Assembly: GCF_008704855.1 (NCBI RefSeq)
Contig: NZ_CP023691.1
Location: forward strand, 5,084,001 to 5,148,000
Reading direction: 5' to 3'
DNA from: Streptomyces platensis
Lineage (GTDB): Bacteria; Actinomycetota; Actinomycetes; Streptomycetales; Streptomycetaceae
DNA length: 64,000 nucleotides
Of this stretch, positions 8,413 through 16,885 are shown one piece after another. Each line of letters starts with the position of its first letter. Position 1 is the stretch's first letter. A model generated the notes under the pieces. The model searched no databases and was not told where the DNA came from. It saw only the letters and a program-made list of their open reading frames with translations. The translations under genes and the position numbers were made by a program.

Positions 8413-9045
8413 CTACGGCGTGCCGGCGAGCCTGCCCATCACTTCGTACATCTGCGGCGGGGCCAGCGGGGCGACGGAAAGCGGTTCTTGCGCTGGTTCC
8501 GTGCTCAGTCCGGTGAGCAGGAAGGCGACTTGGCGGCGCCAGGCATCGGGCGCGGTGTCCGCGGCCGCGCGAGCGAGGAGAGCGTTGGTGCCGAAGAAGA
8601 GCAGGAGGTCTTCGCCGGTGAAGTCCGGGCGGACGGCGCCGGCGAGCTGGGCTCGCTCGATGATCCGTGTGGCGGCGTCCTTCGTCTGGCCGCAGATGGC
8701 CATCAGGCACTCGGCGGCGGGAAAGCGTCCGCTGACGACGTCGGCGACTGCGGGATCGGTGGCCTGCAGTTCACAGACCCTCTCGATGTAGTACGCGAAC
8801 CCCTTCCCGGCCTCCTCGAAGGACAGGGCGTGTTCGGCGGCTTCGCCGAGGCGGTCTGCGGCCAGCCCTGCCACGACTTCGTCGATGAGTGCCTCGCGGG
8901 TGCCGAAGAGGTTGTAGAGCGTGCCGTGGCTAACTCCGGCCCGGCGGGCGATCTCCTTGAGGGGCACCTTGAGGCCGCGCTCCTGGAAGAGTTCGGCGGC
9001 GGCTGCCCGCAGTTTCTCCGCGTTCCGTTGCGCGTCGGCCCGCAT
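8413..9045 (-). CDS. TetR-family transcriptional regulator
   Basis: 210 residues. The N-terminal TetR helix-turn-helix is clear: LRAAAAELFQERGLKVPLKEIA, then RRAGVSHGTLYNLFGTREAL. The C-terminal helical domain would bind an unknown ligand. It is divergent from the SDR gene at 9194, and the gap holds two copies of one palindrome (9108-9123 and 9150-9165). It almost certainly represses itself and the neighbour. The ATG at 9045 has GAGGAGCG upstream. Confidence 0.92.
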   Translation of the reverse strand: MRADAQRNAEKLRAAAAELFQERGLKVPLKEIARRAGVSHGTLYNLFGTREALIDEVVAGLAADRLGEAAEHALSFEEAGKGFAYYIERVCELQATDPAVADVVSGRFPAAECLMAICGQTKDAATRIIERAQLAGAVRPDFTGEDLLLFFGTNALLARAAADTAPDAWRRQVAFLLTGLSTEPAQEPLSVAPLAPPQMYEVMGRLAGTP

Positions 9046-9107
9046 CAGGTCGCTCCTCCTGGTTCCGGCGCTGCGGCCACCCTGGCCGCATCCCCCCTCA
9101 GACTAAC

Positions 9108-9165
9108 TTGACCCCCGGGTCAAGCCGCGTGCTACCGTCGGCGAATAAGTTGACCCAGGGGTCAA
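9108..9165. promoter_or_regulatory. Two TTGACCC-N2-GGGTCAA operators
   Basis: TTGACCC-CC-GGGTCAA lies at 9108-9123 and TTGACCC-AG-GGGTCAA at 9150-9165. Both are perfect 7-2-7 palindromes, with centres 42 bp apart (about four helical turns). They sit exactly between the divergent TetR and SDR genes, so they are the expected TetR binding sites controlling both promoters. Confidence 0.8.
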
Positions 9166-9193
9166 GAAGACTGTCGTGGCAAGGGGTAGTCCT

Positions 9194-9928
9194 ATGTCCA
9201 AAGTGATCGCCGTCTTCGGCGCCGGTACCGGTCTGGGGGTGTCCGTCGCCCGCCGCTTCGGGCGCGAAGGCTTCCGGGTCGCCCTGGTGGCCCGCCGCAA
9301 GGACCGGCTGGACGCCCTCGTCGAGGTGCTCGCCGGTGAAGGCATCGAAGCGGTCGCATTCCCCGCCGATCTTTCCCAGCCGGCCGGGGTGCCCGCCCTC
9401 GTTGAGGCGATCCATGACCGCTTCGGCCGGATCGACGTGGTCGAGTATGGGCCGATCAGCGGCGACCAGGGCTTCACCCCCGCCGCCGAGCTGGACGCGG
9501 CCACCCTGGAGGGCCTGACCCCGCTGCTGCTGCTCACCCCGGTCGAGGTGGTCCGGGCCGTGCTGCCGGAGTGGACCGAGCGCGGCGAGGGCACCTTCCT
9601 GCTGGCTCAGGGCTACTCGGCGGCGCAGCCCATGCCCCACCTCAGCGGCCTGGGACCGGTGATGGCCGCCACGCGCAATTACCTGTACTCCCTCAACGCC
9701 GAGCTGGCGGACAAGGGGATCTACGCCGGTGCTCTGACCATCGCGTCCCTGATCGCCCGCAGTGAGGTGTCCGCCGCGGCCCAGGCCGCCTTCGAGTCGG
9801 CCGACGGCCCGCATTTCCCGGTCGCCGACCCGGACGACCTCGCGGAGCTCTACTGGGACATGCACGCCAAGCGCGACCGCGTCGAGCAGTTCCACCCCGA
9901 GTCGCCGACTCTGCAGGCCCCCGCGTAG
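9194..9928 (+). CDS. SDR-like NAD(P)-binding protein, atypical
   Basis: 244 residues with a Rossmann fold. The nucleotide-binding loop GAGTGLG is at residues 9-15, with a basic patch ARRKDR after strand 2 that favours NADP. The usual NNAG motif is replaced by EYGPISG. At the catalytic position the expected Tyr-x3-Lys is missing: the segment reads HLSGLGPVMAATRN. It therefore belongs to the short-chain dehydrogenase superfamily but may not reduce substrates by the classical mechanism. The start is the ATG at 9194 after AAGGGG. It is controlled by the adjacent TetR operators. Confidence 0.8.
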   Translation: MSKVIAVFGAGTGLGVSVARRFGREGFRVALVARRKDRLDALVEVLAGEGIEAVAFPADLSQPAGVPALVEAIHDRFGRIDVVEYGPISGDQGFTPAAELDAATLEGLTPLLLLTPVEVVRAVLPEWTERGEGTFLLAQGYSAAQPMPHLSGLGPVMAATRNYLYSLNAELADKGIYAGALTIASLIARSEVSAAAQAAFESADGPHFPVADPDDLAELYWDMHAKRDRVEQFHPESPTLQAPA

Positions 9929-10079
9929 TACCTGCGACCCCGAGCAGGGAGCCCCGGACCAAGTGCCTGCCAGGCGGCCAATGCGACTTCGCGGAACACG
10001 GCCTCACCATGCCAAAGCAATCCATACCCCGAGGCCAACCATGAAGCTCAAGGTGGCCAACTGGAGCGCTCAGTCACAG

Positions 10080-10084
10080 GTCGG
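10080..10084. repeat. Target-site duplication (left), GTCGG
   Basis: The five bases immediately before the TGT end of the transposon are GTCGG. The same five bases follow the other end at 16988-16992. A 5-bp duplication is characteristic of Tn7/Tn5053-type transposition. Confidence 0.9.
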
Positions 10085-10129
10085 TGTGACTTCCAGCGTT
10101 AGCTGTCACATTTCAGCGCTTGTTGTCAC
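10085..10129. repeat. Left transposon end: terminal repeat plus inner TnsB-like site
   Basis: The terminal repeat occupies 10085-10108. It is followed directly by a related 20-mer at 10110-10129 (ATTTCAGCGCTTGTTGTCAC), which shares the CAGCG core and TGTCAC tail. Tandem sites of this kind are what TnsB-family transposases bind. Confidence 0.8.
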
Positions 10130-10399
10130 TGCTGTGACTTAGACAGTGCCCTACGTGGCGAGGCGGATTCCCGGTGCTTCCCTTGCACTCACATCCTTGC
10201 GTTCACCCGCTTGACCCAACGGGCCGAGGTCGCCGCGGCAACGGCCGGCCTGGCTCGGGCATCCGCGGGCCGGTCGCGCGGTGGACTCAGCATGTGGGGA
10301 GCGCGGGTGGTCCGGCGGCCTCCCCCGGTCGGCCAGCCGCGCCCCCAGCCGATGACGATGGCGAGATGGAGCGGTAGCGGCGAGCGACGCGAGGCAGTG

Positions 10400-10555
10400 A
10401 AATCTGCCAAGGGCGCCTTCTCCCCGTTTGGCATTGCGCTGGATAGCGACAATGGCGTGATCTACGTCAGTACCTACGAGGGCCAGCTGTGGCGGTTCTC
10501 GCTGAGTGTTCTCCAGAGCCCCGAGCTGATCGAAATCGTGACAGACATTCCATGA
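10400..10555 (+). pseudogene. Fragment resembling a beta-propeller (NHL/SMP-30-like) protein
   Basis: The frame ending at 10555 encodes about 50 residues with the look of a propeller blade: FSPFGIALDSDNGVIYVSTY, then EGQLWRFSL. No matching start or remaining blades are visible, and the upstream part of the same frame is arginine/proline-rich noise. I read it as a leftover piece of a larger gene inside the transposon. The rest of 10130-10788 holds no gene I can support. Confidence 0.35.
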
Positions 10556-10788
10556 GCTGGAGCGTCAAACGGCGAGTGGGCTCGGTGGGCCCGGGCGGGT
10601 CGTGCGGATAGCCGGTTCGCTCAGCCGGCCTGGGACGCCACGCCTTCGGGCTGTCTCACCACAGCGAACTGGGTGCCGCAGCACGGTGCGCGCTGTGGCG
10701 TACGTCCAGGGCGGCTCAGCGGCCCACTACAGGAGATGGAAGGGGGCGGGGCGCGGCCCTCCCGGACCGGCTGTGTGGTTCCTGGGTG

Positions 10789-11565
10789 TCAATTGAGGAC
10801 GGTCAGGCCGAGAGCGGCGCTGATCTGGGCGGCTTGGTCGGGGGAGATGACCGCGCCGCGGAGTTGGGTGGCCAGGGTGAGGGTGAGTTCGCCGAGGTCG
10901 GCGCCGCGTAGGTCGGCGCCGGTGAAGTCCGCGGCTCGTAGGTTGGCCTCGGCGAGTCGGCAGTCTTCGAAGGTGGTGTCGCGGAAGTCGACGCCGCCGA
11001 GGTCGGCTTCGGTGAAGCGGATGCCGGTCAGGTGGGTGCCGCGCAGGCTGAGGCCGTTGAGGTTGGCCACGGCCAGGTTGCAGCGGGTGAAGGTGATGCC
11101 CAGTCCGCGATGCCTGGTGAGGCGGGCGCCGATCATGCGGCAGCCGGTGAAGGCGGCACCGCCGAGCATGGCGCCGCTCCATTTGGTGTTGGCGAGGTCG
11201 GCGCCGTCGCAGAGCAGGTCGCCGCAGTCGGCGTCGGTGAAGTTCGCGCCCGCCGCGCTGCCGCGGTCGATGCGGGCCTGGTCGAGCAGCGCGCCGGTGA
11301 AGTCGGCTGTGTGGGCGGTGCAGTCGGTGAAGACGGCCTCGGCGAGGTGGGCGCCGCGCAGCGAGGCCCGGGTGAAGGTGCAGCGGGTGAATGTCCGGGG
11401 CGCGGCGGCGGGATTCTTGAGGGCTGTGCGCAGGTCCAGGCCGGTGAAGTCGACGTCTTCGAGGTCAGTGCTGGTGGCGAGCAGCGTCAAAGGATCCGCG
11501 GCGGGGGCGGCGTCGCTGGGCGTGTGGGTGGTGTTGTGGCCGTACGGCCGTGGTGTGTCTGTCAC
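10789..11565 (-). CDS. Pentapeptide-repeat protein
   Basis: 258 residues in which most of the chain from about 30 to 235 follows the A(D/N)Lxx pentapeptide pattern (for example RAADFTGADLRGADLGEL). This folds as a right-handed quadrilateral beta-helix. Some members (MfpA, Qnr) mimic DNA and protect gyrase, but sequence alone does not show that here. It is cargo of the Tn7-like element and lies 40 bp downstream of the membrane-protein gene on the same strand, so co-transcription is likely. Confidence 0.9.
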   Translation of the reverse strand: MTDTPRPYGHNTTHTPSDAAPAADPLTLLATSTDLEDVDFTGLDLRTALKNPAAAPRTFTRCTFTRASLRGAHLAEAVFTDCTAHTADFTGALLDQARIDRGSAAGANFTDADCGDLLCDGADLANTKWSGAMLGGAAFTGCRMIGARLTRHRGLGITFTRCNLAVANLNGLSLRGTHLTGIRFTEADLGGVDFRDTTFEDCRLAEANLRAADFTGADLRGADLGELTLTLATQLRGAVISPDQAAQISAALGLTVLN

Positions 11566-11605
11566 GGTTTCCCTCTCGTGTGGGGCAGGGCGCGGCGGGT
11601 TGTTG

Positions 11606-12685
11606 TCAGCGGCTGGTGGATGGCACGGCCTGGAGAGGCAGAGGGGCCCTGTTGTCGGCGGTTTCCTTGCGGCCGGTGGAGCGGCGGGCCTTGAGGGTGT
11701 CGTAGGCGGCGGTCAGCGCGAGGCCGGCGATGGCCCATATGGCCAGGGTGAGCCAGTAGTCGGCGATGCCGTTGCCGTCGAAGTACATGATCTGGCGCAG
11801 GCTGCCGGAGGTTGAGGTCAGCGGCAGGACGTCGTGGAGGGCGCGGACGAGGCCGGGCATGGTGGCGATGGGCAGGGCTGCGCCGGAGGCGGGCATGCCG
11901 AGGAACATGAAGATCCCGGCGGCGGGCAGGGCGGTCAGCCGTCCGCAGAAGCGGGAGAGCAGCAAGGTGCCCATGCCGACGGCCATGACGGTGAGCCAGC
12001 CGGTGACCCAGATGCCGGGGGCGGATCCGTGCAGGGCACCCAGGACCGGTCCGGCGACGGCCCAGATGGTGACGGTGACGACGGCGCCGAAAGCGGCGAG
12101 TGCGGCCACTGCGCGGCGTCGGGTGAGGGCTGGTCCGAAGGCGGTCGTGAGGACGACGACGGGGAGGTAGCCCGCGAGGGTCAGGCCGATGGAGGCGTAC
12201 ATGGTGGTGGTGTCGCTGGTGTCGTGGGGGCTGAGCGTGACCAGGTCGCGGACCTGGAGGAACTGGTGCTGCTGGACGGCGGTGTTCTCGAAGGGCGCGG
12301 CGGCCATGGTCACACCGGAGGCTCCGGCAGCGGAGGCGACGTAGAGGACGGGTCCGTTGGGCTGCGGCGGTTGGGCGAAGGAGGTGCTGGCCGTGCCGGC
12401 AGTGCGGTCGCCCGGGGACGGCGAGGGGACGTACGCGGCTGCCACGGTCCGGTGTTCGACCAGCTGGCGGGCTCGCTCACTCGTGGTGACAGTGGTGATG
12501 TCGTACGCGTCGCCCACCGCCTTCTGCAGCGAGGCGGCGAGCGGGGCGGTCTGGGCCGGCGGTCCAGCGACCGCGACCTTCATCTCGTGCGGGGCCGGTG
12601 CGTGCATGGCGGCGGTGTAGACGCCCACCAGCAGCACGGACAGGGCGAACGGGAACAGCAGGGCCTGCATGATCTTTCGGGCCAC
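11606..12685 (-). CDS. YhgE/Pip-like ABC-2-type membrane protein
   Basis: 359 residues: one N-terminal transmembrane helix (LLFPFALSVLLVGVYTAAM), an extracytoplasmic domain of about 150 residues, and then a block of five hydrophobic helices (GLTLAGYLPVVVLTTAF, AAFGAVVTVTIWAVAGPVLG, LTVMAVGMGTLLL, and so on). This is the topology of YhgE/Pip and DUF3533-type proteins, linked to export or phage infection in other bacteria. The GTG start at 12685 is fixed by AGGAGG seven bases upstream. It is divergent from the MarR gene, whose operator lies between them. It is transposon cargo and a possible drug-export function. Confidence 0.75.
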   Translation of the reverse strand: MARKIMQALLFPFALSVLLVGVYTAAMHAPAPHEMKVAVAGPPAQTAPLAASLQKAVGDAYDITTVTTSERARQLVEHRTVAAAYVPSPSPGDRTAGTASTSFAQPPQPNGPVLYVASAAGASGVTMAAAPFENTAVQQHQFLQVRDLVTLSPHDTSDTTTMYASIGLTLAGYLPVVVLTTAFGPALTRRRAVAALAAFGAVVTVTIWAVAGPVLGALHGSAPGIWVTGWLTVMAVGMGTLLLSRFCGRLTALPAAGIFMFLGMPASGAALPIATMPGLVRALHDVLPLTSTSGSLRQIMYFDGNGIADYWLTLAIWAIAGLALTAAYDTLKARRSTGRKETADNRAPLPLQAVPSTSR

Positions 12686-12745
12686 GGATCCTCCTAGGGC
12701 TGGACCGGCGAGGCTGCGGCCAGTACGCCGCAATACGCATCTCTG

Positions 12746-12771
12746 AAGATACATCTATCATGATGCATCTT
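12746..12771. promoter_or_regulatory. MarR-type operator palindrome
   Basis: AAGATACATC (12746-12755) and GATGCATCTT (12762-12771) match as inverted repeats at 9 of 10 positions around a 6-bp centre. The site lies between the divergent membrane-protein and MarR genes. It covers an in-frame ATG at 12760, which argues that the MarR start is the later GTG. Confidence 0.7.
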
Positions 12772-12813
12772 GAAAGATGTACTATTGGGGTGTTCCCGGA
12801 GGAGGGCTCGCAC

Positions 12814-13278
12814 GTGGTACCGACCAGTTCCCTGAACCTTGCCGACCTGCACCAGCTCGGCAGGCGGCTCACCGCCGCCGCGACCGCAGCCATGAAGGAC
12901 TCCTCCGACCTGGGGCCCACCGAGCTCCTGGTGCTGGAATGCCTGTACACCGCCGGCCCGCAACCGGTCGGCACGATCGCCCACCGCACCGGCTTCGCCC
13001 AAAGCCGCGTCTCCACGGTGATCGCGGCACTACGCGAGAGGGGACTCGTCGAACTGAGCACCGACGCAGCCGACCGGCGCCGAACCATCGCCAAGATCGC
13101 CGAGCATGCCCGCACCCAGGCACACCACGCCAGAAGCCGGGACGCCGAACCAACCCTCCGCCAGCTGCTCCCGGAGACGTCGGACGCGGAGATCTCGCAG
13201 ACTCTCGCCGCCCTTGGCAACCTCCATGCCGCCCTGGGCAAGGCGGCGCCAGAACCATCCGAGGCCACCAACGGCTGA
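12814..13278 (+). CDS. MarR-family transcriptional regulator
   Basis: 154 residues with a winged helix: the recognition helix region is GTIAHRTGFAQSRVSTVIAA, followed by LRERGLVELSTDAADRRRTI, the wing with the DxRRR-type signature of MarR proteins. The start is the GTG at 12814 after GGAGGAGG; the upstream ATGs fall in the operator. It is divergent from the YhgE/Pip-like gene and probably represses it, giving a self-contained export module inside the transposon. Confidence 0.88.
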   Translation: MVPTSSLNLADLHQLGRRLTAAATAAMKDSSDLGPTELLVLECLYTAGPQPVGTIAHRTGFAQSRVSTVIAALRERGLVELSTDAADRRRTIAKIAEHARTQAHHARSRDAEPTLRQLLPETSDAEISQTLAALGNLHAALGKAAPEPSEATNG

Positions 13279-13548
13279 CAGGCAAGGGCGCCGCGACCGT
13301 GTGCCGAGTGGCGACGCCCTCGACAGACCCTGCGATAGGAAGACAGCCCACCCAGGCCGCCTCCGACGGCCGGACCCGACGAGACCGGGTCGGCGTCGAG
13401 GCGCTTCCGTCTCTACCGTGAACGAGGCTTCCGCAAAAGCCAGGCCGTTTGAGAACTACGAGCCCCGGCGTTCTCAAATCACCTGGCACCCCAGCGGGTC
13501 AGTAGCCCCCCATTCGCCAGATGCACTGCGACAGGACACGGATGGGGC

Positions 13549-14121
13549 ATGCCCCGGGCGAGGGGCTGCACTCCCATGGCCAGAGCGATGTCAGTACTTC
13601 CCGCTACCGTCGGGGGATGCGAGGTTCATACGGAGTCCCCTTTGACGCGCGACACCTTGCAGGACTGTGAGGGGTGTGGCACCACCGTCAAGTACAGGGG
13701 AGAGGGTCGACGTTCGGGGCATTGCCTCAGCTGTAGTCAGATGGCCCGACAAGGCCGCCGATACAACCTGACAGCAGGCGGCATGAGGGCCATTCTGGAG
13801 TTTCAGGGTGGTGTTTGCGCCTTGTGTGGCGAGAAACCGGAGAGGGAGGACGCAAGCTCCTCGTACTGGCACATTGATCATGATCACCAGTGCTGTGCTC
13901 CGTCAGACGCCGCATGGTCCATCTGTGGAGGATGCGTCCGAGGCTTGCTGTGCATCGGGTGCAACGCTCGGGGTGTTGCCTGGTACGAACTCCTTCCTCT
14001 TGATCGTAGGGACTGGGGCCGCATGAACGACTACCTGACCAACCCGCCAGGCCGTCGCCTTCGCCTTGCTGGAGGACTCCAGTTCCTGCTGGGGGACATC
14101 GTGCGTGACCGTCTGGCCTGA
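13549..14121 (+). CDS. HNH endonuclease of the recombination endonuclease VII type
   Basis: Up to 190 residues. An N-terminal zinc-ribbon-like part (CEGCG ... CLSC) is followed by the EndoVII/HNH core: CALCG, then HIDHDHQCC, then CVRGLLCIGCNARG, ending with a helical tail. These residues match the DHDH and RGLLC motifs of phage T4 gp49-like nucleases, common on actinobacterial phages and mobile DNA. The start is uncertain; the ATG at 13576 with GAGGGG upstream is a good alternative. Base composition is visibly less GC-rich than in neighbours, which fits acquisition within the transposon. Confidence 0.75.
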   Translation: MPRARGCTPMARAMSVLPATVGGCEVHTESPLTRDTLQDCEGCGTTVKYRGEGRRSGHCLSCSQMARQGRRYNLTAGGMRAILEFQGGVCALCGEKPEREDASSSYWHIDHDHQCCAPSDAAWSICGGCVRGLLCIGCNARGVAWYELLPLDRRDWGRMNDYLTNPPGRRLRLAGGLQFLLGDIVRDRLA

Positions 14122-14424
14122 CTCAGGTAAGCGAGGGTCGCTGCGGACATCACTTGGGCTCCCAGGGAGTGCACTCCAACTCGTCTGGATGTCAGTGGTG
14201 TTGGCTATCATGGACGTGGTTGACGAGATCCTTGAAAGGCATGGTGCATCGGTGATGATGGCCAACCGCTACAGCGCTCCAGTCGAGGAGCAATAGGCGC
14301 GCCTGGCCGGCGCTCTCCTGTTGCGACGCCCGCTGGGCGGCGACGCTGTGACGTGATCCAGCGCAGGCTGCATCCTGCCCTGATTCAGGTGACGGCGCTC
14401 CGACGGAGTACGGGAGGGCCCTAC

Positions 14425-14637
14425 TTGTCTGCCACCACTTCTACCTGCGACCACCGCGTGTATCACGTTGTCGTCGTCGCTCTGGTATCTGTCATCACTG
14501 GGCTGGTTGCGGGGATCGGCTCCGTTGCTCTTGGCCAGCCCCCCCTCACCGCCGTAGCTTCTGGCGGTGCCGTTCTTGCCTTCACCTACGGCGCTGGCAT
14601 GACCGCCGTGTCGCACGTGAGTAAGCGTCGGCAGTAG
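14425..14637 (+). CDS. Small hypothetical membrane protein
   Basis: 70 residues from a TTG codon with GGGAGGG six bases upstream. Two hydrophobic stretches are visible (HVVVVALVSVITGLVAGIG and LTAVASGGAVLAFTYGAGM), with a short basic tail SKRRQ. I do not recognise a family. Proteins of this size and layout are frequent on Streptomyces mobile elements. It is followed by a strong hairpin at 14648-14670. Confidence 0.5.
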   Translation: MSATTSTCDHRVYHVVVVALVSVITGLVAGIGSVALGQPPLTAVASGGAVLAFTYGAGMTAVSHVSKRRQ

Positions 14638-14647
14638 CAGCTGCTCT

Positions 14648-14670
14648 GGGGCGGCCGTCATGGCCGCCCC
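14648..14670 (+). terminator. GC-rich hairpin after small membrane protein gene
   Basis: GGGGCGGCC (14648-14656) and GGCCGCCCC (14662-14670) form a perfect 9-bp stem with a 5-nt loop, 11 bp after the stop codon. There is no T-tract, as is common for Streptomyces terminators. Confidence 0.6.
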
Positions 14671-14674
14671 TAGG

Positions 14675-14935
14675 TGTATTGATCACGAGCGTTGTTAACA
14701 GTCGCCGGGCTTGATCATGGCGAAGACCTCCGGTGTGGTGGAGGTGTCTAGGCTCCACACCACGCACGGAGGTCTTCATGTCCCACCGTAATGCCCGGCT
14801 GACCGTCTTTGGCCGACGGCTGCTGGTCGAACGGGTCCGCTCCGGTCGTCCTGTCGCGCATGTGGCCGCTGAGATGGGGGTGTCAAGGCCCACCGCCCAC
14901 AAGTGGATGCGCCGGTGGCGGGCGGAAGGCGAGGA
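14675..14935 (+). mobile_element. IS481-family element remnant (left end and transposase N-terminus)
   Basis: An IS-like left end starts near 14675 (TGTATTGATCACG). A large imperfect hairpin follows (GAAGACCTCCG at 14719 onward against CGGAGGTCTTC before 14778). Then the transposase starts at ATG 14778: MSHRNARLTVFGRRLLVERV and the helix-turn-helix VAHVAAEMGVSRPTAHKWMR. Homology stops at about 14935 in RWRAEGE, well before the DDE catalytic core. The frame then runs into unrelated DNA up to a stop at 15059. The element is truncated and inactive. Confidence 0.75.
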
Positions 14936-15135
14936 CGACCAGGAGCGGAATCGAAGCGCCGCAAGGGCTGCGAAGGGGGTAGCTGATCGGCTGGTGGATC
15001 CGTTTGGCCTCGTCGACGAGTGGGACGAGGAGCTCGGCTGCGGCATTTTCATCGGGTGAGCGGAGCAGGCGGTCCGCGATTTCGAGGACGGCGCCCGTGA
15101 CGACGGGGTCATCTGGAGGGTCGGTGTATGCCTGC
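14936..15135. other. Unassigned segment between IS481 remnant and tnsB fragment
   Basis: About 200 bp joins the truncated IS481 gene to the truncated tnsB gene. On the minus strand it keeps an open frame with helical-looking residues (DDPVVTGAVLEIADRLL, ENAAAELLVPLVDEAKR) that are not the expected TnsB catalytic core and that I cannot place in a family. It is probably a piece of another gene left by successive insertions or deletions. Confidence 0.4.
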
Positions 15136-15914
15136 CCAGGCCGATGGACCAGCACGTGCCCGTTCTTCGACGGCAGTTCCGCCGAGCGTGCGTAACGCTG
15201 GCGGGAGCCTCCCGGCCCGAACCACTCGCGCCAGACCACCCAGAGCGTCTGGTAGCTGGGGACAGCGACGTCCCGGTCGGGAAAGGTCTCGCGTACGTAC
15301 TGATGGATCATGCGAGCCCGGGTCCGCATCGTCACCTTCGACCGGTGCAGGGTCTCCGCGCGGACCGCGAAGATCGCCGCACGGATCTCCTCGGTGATGC
15401 TGGGGTGGCCGCCACTCTCGCGCAGCCACCGATCGTCCGCGCAGCCCATCAGGCCCGCTTCCCGCCGTCGGCGGTCCCAGCGGATCAGGGTGCGGTAGCC
15501 GACCCGGTCCAGGCCCAGCAACTTCGCCTGGTGGCGGTCCATGGCTGCGAGTTCGGCGACTTTCGCGAGGCGGCGGGCGGTCAGCGTGGTGGTGGCCGGG
15601 TCGTATTCGGGTTTCGGTTCGCCCGGCTCGGGACGCAGCGGGTCGCCGCTGCGGTAGCCGGTCTCCACCTCCAGCAGGTGGGCCAAGCGGCAGGCAGCCA
15701 GTTCTCGCCGTCTGGGCTCCAGATCCTGTGCGGTCTTCGGCTGTCGGCCCCGGCCCGAGCCCTGGGCTGCAGTCCGGGACGAGGGACGGCAGTTGGGGTG
15801 GCTGGCCAGGAAGCGTAAGGTCACTGGCTGCCGGGTGCCGTCGTCACCGACCAGGTGGACCCGGCCGAGCTCGGGTTCGCGGCGCTCTACCGTCCATTGC
15901 CTGCCGTCCAGCAC
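15136..15914 (-). pseudogene. TnsB-like (Mu-type) transposase, N-terminal part only
   Basis: On the minus strand from about 15914 the frame encodes the N-terminal DNA-binding part of a Mu/TnsB-type transposase of the actinobacterial kind. It begins with a beta-rich start (MLDGRQWTVERREPELGRV), then VTLRFLASHP, a helix-turn-helix region (AKLLGLDRVGYRTLIRWDRR) and the pre-catalytic segment SYQTLWVVWREWFG. After VHRPGQ the expected DDE catalytic domain is absent and unrelated sequence follows. The gene overlaps the end of tnsA by 28 nt, the usual tnsA-tnsB order. Without the catalytic core it cannot join strands. Confidence 0.8.
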
Positions 15915-16864
15915 CAGTGCCGCCCCCGGCGACAGGTCCAGGACGGCCGCCGTCGCCCAGCGGGGTTGATCACCGCGGACCGGTCACCGAACGGCCGGCT
16001 CAGGTCCGTGCCGAGGCGCCGGTGCCGGAGCAGGTGCAGAAGCTGTGCGCGGGCCAGCGGTGGAAAAGGGGTGGCGTCAACGAGTTCGCCGAACGTGCCG
16101 CCCTCTCGGGCCGCCGTCATGAGCACCGGCTGTAGCCCGAGCGGGTCGGACAGGGGCCGGCGCTGAGAGGAGAAGGCATCGACCGCGGCGGCAACATGAT
16201 CCCTCCAGCCCGCCACGACGGTGTAGTGCCAGCCGCAGGCCAGCGCAACCTCGGCGGTCGCGGTGAATGCCTCCAGATCCTCCGGCGCGATCAGTGGCCG
16301 TGGCCGTACGTCGATCAGCCAGATGCCGGTCCGGGTCACCGCCAGGAAGTCTGGGATGTGCCCCCTGCGGCCGGTCGTGGTGTTGAACCGCAGTCGCAAG
16401 GGCTGCGACAGCACGTCGACGAGGCCAGCAGCGAAGTCGAGGACCAGGAGCAGGCGGGCCTCCTCCAAGCTTTCCGCCCCGTGATGACGCCCGGTGCTGA
16501 CGAGGAATTGAAGGCTGGGGCGGTGGCGTTGGGCCCGGCGCCAGGAGAACCAGCGGATCGGAGTGCCGTCCGTCATGGGCGTGTGGGCCAGATCCCGCAC
16601 GGTGCACGAGACCTCGTCACCCGCTGTCCGCCAGGTCACCGTCCAGCGGCGCGTCCACTCCGGCCCGAGGGCGAGGCCGTCTCTGCCCGGCGTCACGGAC
16701 ACCGGGAGGAGCAGGTCCTCCCACCGGCAGCTGTGCGACCACGGGCCACCGTCCCAACCCGCAGCCTGGGACGGTGGCCGTACCGGGGAATGCGCCCCGT
16801 CCACACCACCACATGACCACCGCCGAGAACGCCAAGCGGACCAGTCTCCGAACCTGGTGACCAC
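15887..16864 (-). CDS. TnsA-like heteromeric transposase endonuclease subunit
   Basis: Up to 325 residues. The core from about 75 on aligns by eye with actinobacterial TnsA-like endonucleases: TWRTAGDEVSC, then STGRHHGAESLEEARLLLVL, SQPLRLRF, GHIPDFLAV and WLIDVRPRP. Restriction-fold catalytic residues would be Glu in SLEE (134/135) and Asp172 in IPDF. The third position reads DVR instead of the ExK of E. coli TnsA. TnsA cuts the 5' strands so that the element excises cleanly. The gene starts about 120 bp inside the right end. The exact start is uncertain because the first 60 residues look non-conserved. Confidence 0.8.
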   Translation of the reverse strand: MVTRFGDWSAWRSRRWSCGGVDGAHSPVRPPSQAAGWDGGPWSHSCRWEDLLLPVSVTPGRDGLALGPEWTRRWTVTWRTAGDEVSCTVRDLAHTPMTDGTPIRWFSWRRAQRHRPSLQFLVSTGRHHGAESLEEARLLLVLDFAAGLVDVLSQPLRLRFNTTTGRRGHIPDFLAVTRTGIWLIDVRPRPLIAPEDLEAFTATAEVALACGWHYTVVAGWRDHVAAAVDAFSSQRRPLSDPLGLQPVLMTAAREGGTFGELVDATPFPPLARAQLLHLLRHRRLGTDLSRPFGDRSAVINPAGRRRPSWTCRRGRHWCWTAGNGR

Positions 16865-16885
16865 TCGGCCTGGAGACGCCCGGAA

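Noticed and set aside
14066..14296. Small frame ending in MDVVDEILERHGASVMMANR and further residues
   Set aside because: The last part looks protein-like, but there is no ribosome-binding site, the frame overlaps the HNH gene, and it may be a leftover fragment.
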